A DNA stretch of 64,000 bases, taken from assembly GCA_039621445.1 (NCBI GenBank), contig CP154956.1, positions 60,955,178 to 61,019,177 on the forward strand, written 5' to 3'. Source of the DNA: Euglena gracilis (taxonomy: Eukaryota; Euglenida; Euglenophyceae; Euglenales). The notes beneath the pieces were generated by a model. The model made no database searches. It worked only from the letters and a program-made list of their open reading frames with translations, and was not told the DNA's origin. Both the position numbers and the translations under genes were made by a program. This document shows, piece by piece, positions 63,912 to 64,000 of this stretch. Position 1 is the stretch's first letter. Each line of letters starts with the position of its first letter.

Positions 63912-64000
63912 GTTACCTTCTTGATATTTTTAGCATTTTTATGTGTTCAATGTGGCTATTGGGGTCATCCACCTCACCGTCAGGGAGAGATATATATCCC

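Overview
This window is nuclear DNA of an intron-rich, repeat-laden eukaryote. No bacterial gene organisation is visible. Genes occur as short GC-richer exons (20-200 nt) on the + strand, separated by kilobase introns full of long C and G runs. Two introns in a WD40 gene do not use GT-AG. They obey the rule published for nonconventional introns of euglenids: CAG at intron positions +4 to +6 and CTG at -8 to -6, with the two ends able to pair. Applying that rule restores the conserved protein (GHSGC|VNSIAF; LLWRCF|DRQ). I therefore infer a euglenid, plausibly Euglena gracilis; the species is inference.

Layout. 0-7 kb: a few weak exon candidates among repeats. 7.8-15.9 kb: exons of a CPSF6/CFIm68-like pre-mRNA 3'-end processing factor, with a clear half RRM (NLSWWTTDED). 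16-20 kb and 28.8-29.3 kb: further exons, the last two encoding a basic nuclear-type C-terminus; whether they belong to the CPSF6-like gene is unresolved. 34.3-34.7 kb: two phase-matched exons of an unrecognised lysine-rich protein. 35-46.8 kb: a graveyard of Ty3/gypsy retroelements: a GC-rich Gag, an AT-rich Gag behind an LTR-like segment and primer-binding site, an RNase H fragment fused to it, and an inverted RNase H-integrase-chromodomain Pol broken by two TGA stops and a 13-N assembly gap. 49.4-57.1 kb: six exons of a tetratricopeptide-repeat (TPR) protein, ending in a stop. 59.7-63.9 kb: six exons of a DCAF5-like WD40 protein carrying WDxR motifs; it runs off the right edge.

Between exons lie several dispersed repeat families. 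A composite element is built around a conserved hairpin (GCTCTTATCCC / GGGTAAGAGC) and a ~162-nt satellite, with arrays at 30.8-31.9 and 53.5-54.4 kb. There are also a ~300-nt 'aaggaccgcc' family, a perfect foldback element, and terminal-inverted-repeat elements. The most informative family is a set of 280-470-nt elements that start CAGG and end CCTG (one ends ATG). Each has inverted ends and is flanked by an 8-bp direct repeat. At least one such element is a spliced intron of the WD40 gene, so the window captures intron-creating mobile elements both inside genes and in noncoding DNA.

All exon limits come from splice signals, reading phase and recognisable protein motifs, read by eye; no transcript or database evidence was available.
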